Shown here: positions 62,961 through 64,000 of the stretch, piece after piece
Numbering within the stretch: the stretch's first letter is position 1
How the letters are laid out: every line of letters begins with the position of its first letter
Assembly (NCBI GenBank): GCA_947179485.1
Contig: OX359249.1
Location: 4,588,001-4,652,000 of the forward strand
DNA: 64,000 bases
Direction: 5' to 3'
Source: Allacma fusca
Taxonomy: Eukaryota; Arthropoda; Collembola; Symphypleona; Sminthuridae
Made by a program: the position numbers and the translations under genes
Notes under the pieces: generated by a model
Seen by the model: only the letters and a program-made list of their open reading frames with translations
Databases searched by the model: none
What the model was told of the DNA's origin: nothing

Positions 62961-63332
62961 TTTCATCCCAAATTAATTCTTCTTCCATCAGCGACAGGTA
63001 ATTACAAGTAATCTGTGCGAATTTCCTAGCCAGCATTTCAGCTACTGAAGTGTCCTCAAATTTCACAGGTACATCTTCTGCGAATTCCAAATTTTCGCGT
63101 AATATTCGGGCTAGTTCGTTAATTACATTAAATGCGTTAACGCTCAAATACATGATGCACTGTACGAATAACTGTCTAAAATTAATATTATCCTGAACTA
63201 CTTTATAAACAAAAGCGTTTGAATGATCGGCCTTTACTTTCAAATTTTCAATCAGCCAGGATTGACTACTTACATAAAGAGTATTACGTTTTTTATAAAT
63301 TACGTTGCTACGTTGTTTATAACCATATTTGA
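62961..63332 (-). CDS. Predicted upstream exon of the transposase-like gene
   Basis: An open minus-strand frame, about 124 codons, joining in phase with the main exon. It contains an amphipathic hydrophobic stretch (VNAFNVINELARILRENL) and an acidic end (MEEELIW). No domain is recognised. There is no ATG at its beginning, so it probably needs a further 5' exon. A candidate is the open stretch at 63382-63490, with a GTATGT donor at 63381 and a TAG acceptor at 63333 (49-bp intron, also in phase). Alternatively the gene starts at an internal Met of this exon. Confidence 0.5.
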
Positions 63333-63490
63333 CTAGGCATCTACATTAAATGTTAATTGGTGGATGCGCATACATACATACGAGTCTGTTTCTCTCCAAA
63401 TAAATTATTTGAGGTTAACAAGATGTCTCTACTATTCACCGCTGGTTCGCTATCAATAAGAGCTTCTTGCCTACAATCAATGTCTCCCAA

Positions 63491-63795
63491 AACTTACTGT
63501 TTTAACTTTTGTTCAAAGATTATTTCAAATAACTGGAAACAATTAGAAACCAATTATCTTGTGGATGTGAGAACATATTAATAATTCTTTACGTATTGAG
63601 GAAGTCCATATTCGGTTTCCCAACAACGTACTCCGGTAGGATAATCAATTGTATTATGCTTTTAGGGATGTCATTTTGAATATTTAATGAGATTTGCTTT
63701 TGCAAAAAAATTGCAACATTTTTTTCGAGAAATATAGAGATATTTGCAAAATATCATTCATTTAAAAGCGTTTGTTTGTTCAAAATGTTGAAACG
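63491..63795. other. Intergenic, no gene seen
   Basis: AT-rich DNA upstream of the transposase-like gene. No promoter element can be called with confidence. Confidence 0.4.
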
Positions 63796-63802
63796 CTAAT
63801 TT

Positions 63803-63862
63803 CCGGTGGGGAAGATTCGAACCTGTGACTTTGGTACAATCCACTAGCCACCAAGCCAAAAT
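63803..63862 (-). repeat. tRNA-like polymerase III unit, proximal
   Basis: On the minus strand, TTGGCTTGGTGGCTAGTGGA resembles an A box and ACAGGTTCGAATCTTC is a good B box, 28-30 bases apart. CCCACCGG ends the unit. Folding into a normal cloverleaf is poor, so it is a tRNA-derived SINE head or pseudogene. Confidence 0.5.
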
Positions 63863-63901
63863 TATATTTTAAAAATCATGACAAAAAATCTGACAAAAGT
63901 T

Positions 63902-63968
63902 GTCATTCGAACCCTTGACCTGCACTCACACAGCCCAGTGCAGTAACCACTCGGCCACTCCTGTAACG
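63902..63968 (-). repeat. tRNA-like polymerase III unit, distal
   Basis: On the minus strand, GGAGTGGCCGAGTGGTTAC is a strong A box of the Ser/Leu tRNA type and CAAGGGTTCGAATGACA is a B box. There is no complementary acceptor stem. It lies about 40 bp upstream of the second unit in the same orientation, suggesting a dimeric tRNA-derived SINE. Confidence 0.55.
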
Positions 63969-64000
63969 TTGGTCCTAATGGAATATTATCGCTATATATC

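Noticed and set aside
63902-63968. Functional nuclear tRNA-Ser or tRNA-Leu
   Set aside because: A and B boxes are good, but no acceptor stem pairs and no plausible anticodon arm forms.

Overview
The window is eukaryotic and almost certainly arthropod. Its mitochondrial block uses the invertebrate mitochondrial code (TGA as Trp, ATA as Met, AGA and AGG as Ser) and keeps most of the ancestral arthropod gene order. The rest looks like repeat-rich, AT-rich nuclear heterochromatin: satellite DNA, nested transposons, and a pogo/CENP-B-type transposase gene with introns. I cannot name the species.

Layout. Positions 1-29847 are one uninterrupted head-to-tail satellite with a 167-bp monomer (about 179 copies, all in the same orientation). 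It has nested higher-order structure: 7-, 8-, 17- and 3-monomer periods, and a block of about 10 kb copied at an offset of 11.5-12.7 kb. Positions 29848-38809 are intergenic DNA filled with short non-autonomous DNA transposons. Several have clear terminal inverted repeats (TIRs) and 8-bp target site duplications (TSDs), as in the hAT superfamily. Each family carries its own short motif repeated many times near its ends (GGGCATTTT, CGATAT/ATATCG, GGGTAC/TACCCG, GTTCCCA).

Positions 38810-45713 are a three-level nest. A decayed Ty3/gypsy-type retroelement on the minus strand is split by a 4.1-kb LINE, with a 10-bp TSD. The LINE reverse transcriptase is in turn split by an 832-bp hAT-like element just after its YADD motif. 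Positions 45714-47480 show nothing recognisable.

Positions 47490-60428 are mitochondrial DNA: trnE-S1-N-R-A, nad3, trnG, cox3, atp6, atp8, trnK, cox2, trnL2, cox1, trnC/W/Y, nad2, trnM/Q/I, an AT-rich control region, then trnL1-rrnS-trnV-rrnL. The last unit occurs three times in tandem with a period of about 2.5 kb, and the third copy is cut by a 200-N gap at 60429-60628. I read cox1, cox2, atp8 and most of cox3, atp6, nad2 and nad3 codon by codon and found no internal stops. The segment is therefore either a very recent nuclear insertion or mitochondrial sequence joined during assembly.

After the gap, the minus strand carries an intact transposase-like gene (HTH_psq, CENPB-type HTH, DDE with a DD35D triad, Cys/His-rich module, RG-rich tail). 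An upstream exon joins it in phase. Two tRNA-like polymerase III units sit at the right edge.
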